Shown here: piece after piece, positions 7,355 to 7,953 of the stretch | Position numbering within the stretch: the stretch's first letter is position 1 | Layout of the letters: the number at the start of each line of letters is the position of its first letter | Assembly: GCA_947169505.1 (NCBI GenBank) | Contig: CAMVPZ010000038.1 | Location: 1-7,953, forward strand | Direction of reading: 5' to 3' | Source: an uncultured Pseudomonadota bacterium | GTDB lineage: Bacteria; Pseudomonadota; Alphaproteobacteria; Rs-D84 | DNA: 7,953 nucleotides | Program-made: the position numbers and the translations under genes | The notes under the pieces: generated by a model | The model's input: only the letters and a program-made list of their open reading frames with translations | What the model was told of the DNA's origin: nothing | Databases searched by the model: none

Positions 7355-7383
7355 TTGATTTTCATTAAAATATGACCTATACT
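7355..7383 (+). promoter_or_regulatory. Sigma70-type promoter for rpmG
   Basis: TTGATT (7355-7360) and TATACT (7378-7383) are 17 bp apart, with a start near 7390 and a leader of about 23 nt. It sits directly upstream of rpmG, after the protease terminator, so rpmG is transcribed on its own. A GC-rich stretch (GCGC, 7384-7387) follows the -10, a position where discriminator sequences of ribosomal genes often lie. Stringent control is possible but only inferred. Confidence 0.7.
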
Positions 7384-7412
7384 GCGCAAAGTAATTAAAA
7401 AAGGTAATAAAA

Positions 7413-7592
7413 ATGGCATCTAAAAAAGGCAGCAAAGAAGTTGTAAAACTGGAAAACAAAGAAACCGGTTTTTATTATACAACGACAAAAAATACAAAAT
7501 CTGAAAATACTCAGGGTAAAATGAAATTCCGTAAATACGATCCAAAATTGCGTAAACATGTTATATTTACAGAAGCAAAAATGTCTCATTAA
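7413..7592 (+). CDS. rpmG: 50S ribosomal protein bL33
   Basis: Small basic protein (59 aa) of the large ribosomal subunit, located near the E site. Recognisable family segments are TGFYYTTTKN (18-27) and KYDPKLRKHVIFTEAK (41-56), which closely follow the proteobacterial pattern. There are no cysteines, so this is the zinc-independent form. The loop between the two segments looks about two residues longer than in E. coli bL33. ATG 7413 is preceded by AAGG (7401-7404) at an eight-base spacing. The gene is monocistronic: its own promoter is upstream, and a palindromic terminator about 30 bases past the stop separates it from a convergent gene. Confidence 0.95.
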   Translation: MASKKGSKEVVKLENKETGFYYTTTKNTKSENTQGKMKFRKYDPKLRKHVIFTEAKMSH

Positions 7593-7622
7593 TCTAATCT
7601 GGGCTTTTTATGCACGAAATTT

Positions 7623-7648
7623 AAAACACCCGCAATTGCGGGTGTTTT
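7623..7648. terminator. Bidirectional intrinsic terminator between rpmG and the convergent carrier-protein gene
   Basis: A perfect 26-bp palindrome: A4 followed by CACCCGC, a central AATT, then GCGGGTG and T4. Because it is self-complementary, both strands give the same GC-rich hairpin followed by U residues. It lies 30 bases past the rpmG stop and 20 bases past the stop of the leftward gene, the expected place for a shared terminator. Confidence 0.9.
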
Positions 7649-7668
7649 GTTGTAAAAACATTTTGAAA

Positions 7669-7953
7669 CTATCTTGAAAATTTTCTTACTTGTCTGTTAA
7701 CATCTTTTATCAAATCGCCAACCGTTCTGTATTTGGTATAACTTGATTCTGGCAGCCGAACATGAAATGTCTTTTGCAATATATACAACACATCAACGCT
7801 ATCAAAATAAGAAATGTTTTGACCAGACATAAAATATGTTTTGTTATGAACAGAAGTAATATCTATATCGCATTCTTGGGCTATAATCTTTTTGATTTCT
7901 TTGGAACGTTGAATGTTTTCCAATCTATTTCTGTTTTTTCTTGGCTTTTTCTT
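7669..7953 (-). CDS. Acyl-carrier-protein-like protein (N-terminus beyond window)
   Basis: Leftward gene of at least 95 codons, ending at TAG (7671-7669) and still open at the right edge. From IQRSKEIKKII onward it follows the four-helix acyl carrier protein fold. The phosphopantetheine site is FDSVDVLYIL, with the serine codon at 7800-7798; it aligns with the DSLD motif at the start of helix 2 of E. coli ACP. LPESSYTKYRTVGDLIKDV matches the end of helix 2, the loop and the last helix. Such proteins carry acyl or aminoacyl groups as thioesters. An internal TTG (7923) could start an 84-residue protein. However, the frame continues upstream as a strongly basic run (KKKPRKNRNR), so the true start probably lies outside the window. 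The basic extension and the paucity of acidic residues are unlike housekeeping AcpP, so a specialised carrier is more likely. No synthase partner is visible. The fold is well supported; the pathway is unknown. Confidence 0.75.
   Translation of the reverse strand, partial: KKKPRKNRNRLENIQRSKEIKKIIAQECDIDITSVHNKTYFMSGQNISYFDSVDVLYILQKTFHVRLPESSYTKYRTVGDLIKDVNRQVRKFSR

Noticed and set aside
7395..7589. 64-codon antisense frame over rpmG
   Set aside because: It is Phe/Cys-rich, as expected from reading Lys-rich rpmG backwards, and has no support of its own.

Overview
The window comes from an AT-rich bacterial chromosome with compact, mostly rightward genes. The organism is probably a Gram-negative proteobacterium, and the AT-rich Alphaproteobacteria seem the best guess. 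The support is a cysteine-free, proteobacterial-type ribosomal protein bL33, a secreted BepA/YfgC-like M48 protease with a C-terminal repeat region (a periplasmic type), and a standard RecG. Taxonomy is inferred from protein style only, with no rRNA or other marker in view. Most intact genes start at ATG, many arginines use CGT, and several promoters are close to the sigma70 consensus with 17-bp spacers.

Layout. Bases 1-81 hold the first 27 codons of a leftward gene whose product begins with a membrane anchor or signal sequence. Bases 82-222 are a divergent promoter region with a near-perfect rightward promoter (TTGAAT-17-TATAAT). Bases 223-2373 encode a 716-residue soluble-looking protein that I cannot assign to any family. 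A 135-bp gap carries a second good promoter and leads into ackA (acetate kinase, 2509-3762), which ends at a strong intrinsic terminator. Then come recG (3844-5910, branched-DNA helicase) and an M48 metalloprotease gene (5910-7205). The recG stop and the protease start share one base, so these two are almost certainly co-transcribed and translationally coupled. Another intrinsic terminator follows. The 7259-7412 gap contains a clear rpmG promoter and, on the minus strand, a possible small-RNA unit. rpmG (bL33, 7413-7592) and a leftward acyl-carrier-protein-like gene (7669 to beyond the window end) converge on a perfectly palindromic bidirectional terminator.

How the genes fit together. The known genes are housekeeping: acetate/ATP metabolism, replication-fork rescue, envelope protein quality control, and the ribosome. 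They do not form one pathway. ackA stands without pta, and the carrier protein stands without fatty-acid or polyketide genes in view. I see no mobile element, CRISPR array, tRNA, rRNA or obvious defence system. The least explained parts are the 716-residue orphan protein with its strong private promoter, the candidate small RNA at 7228-7292, and the atypical carrier protein at the right edge.
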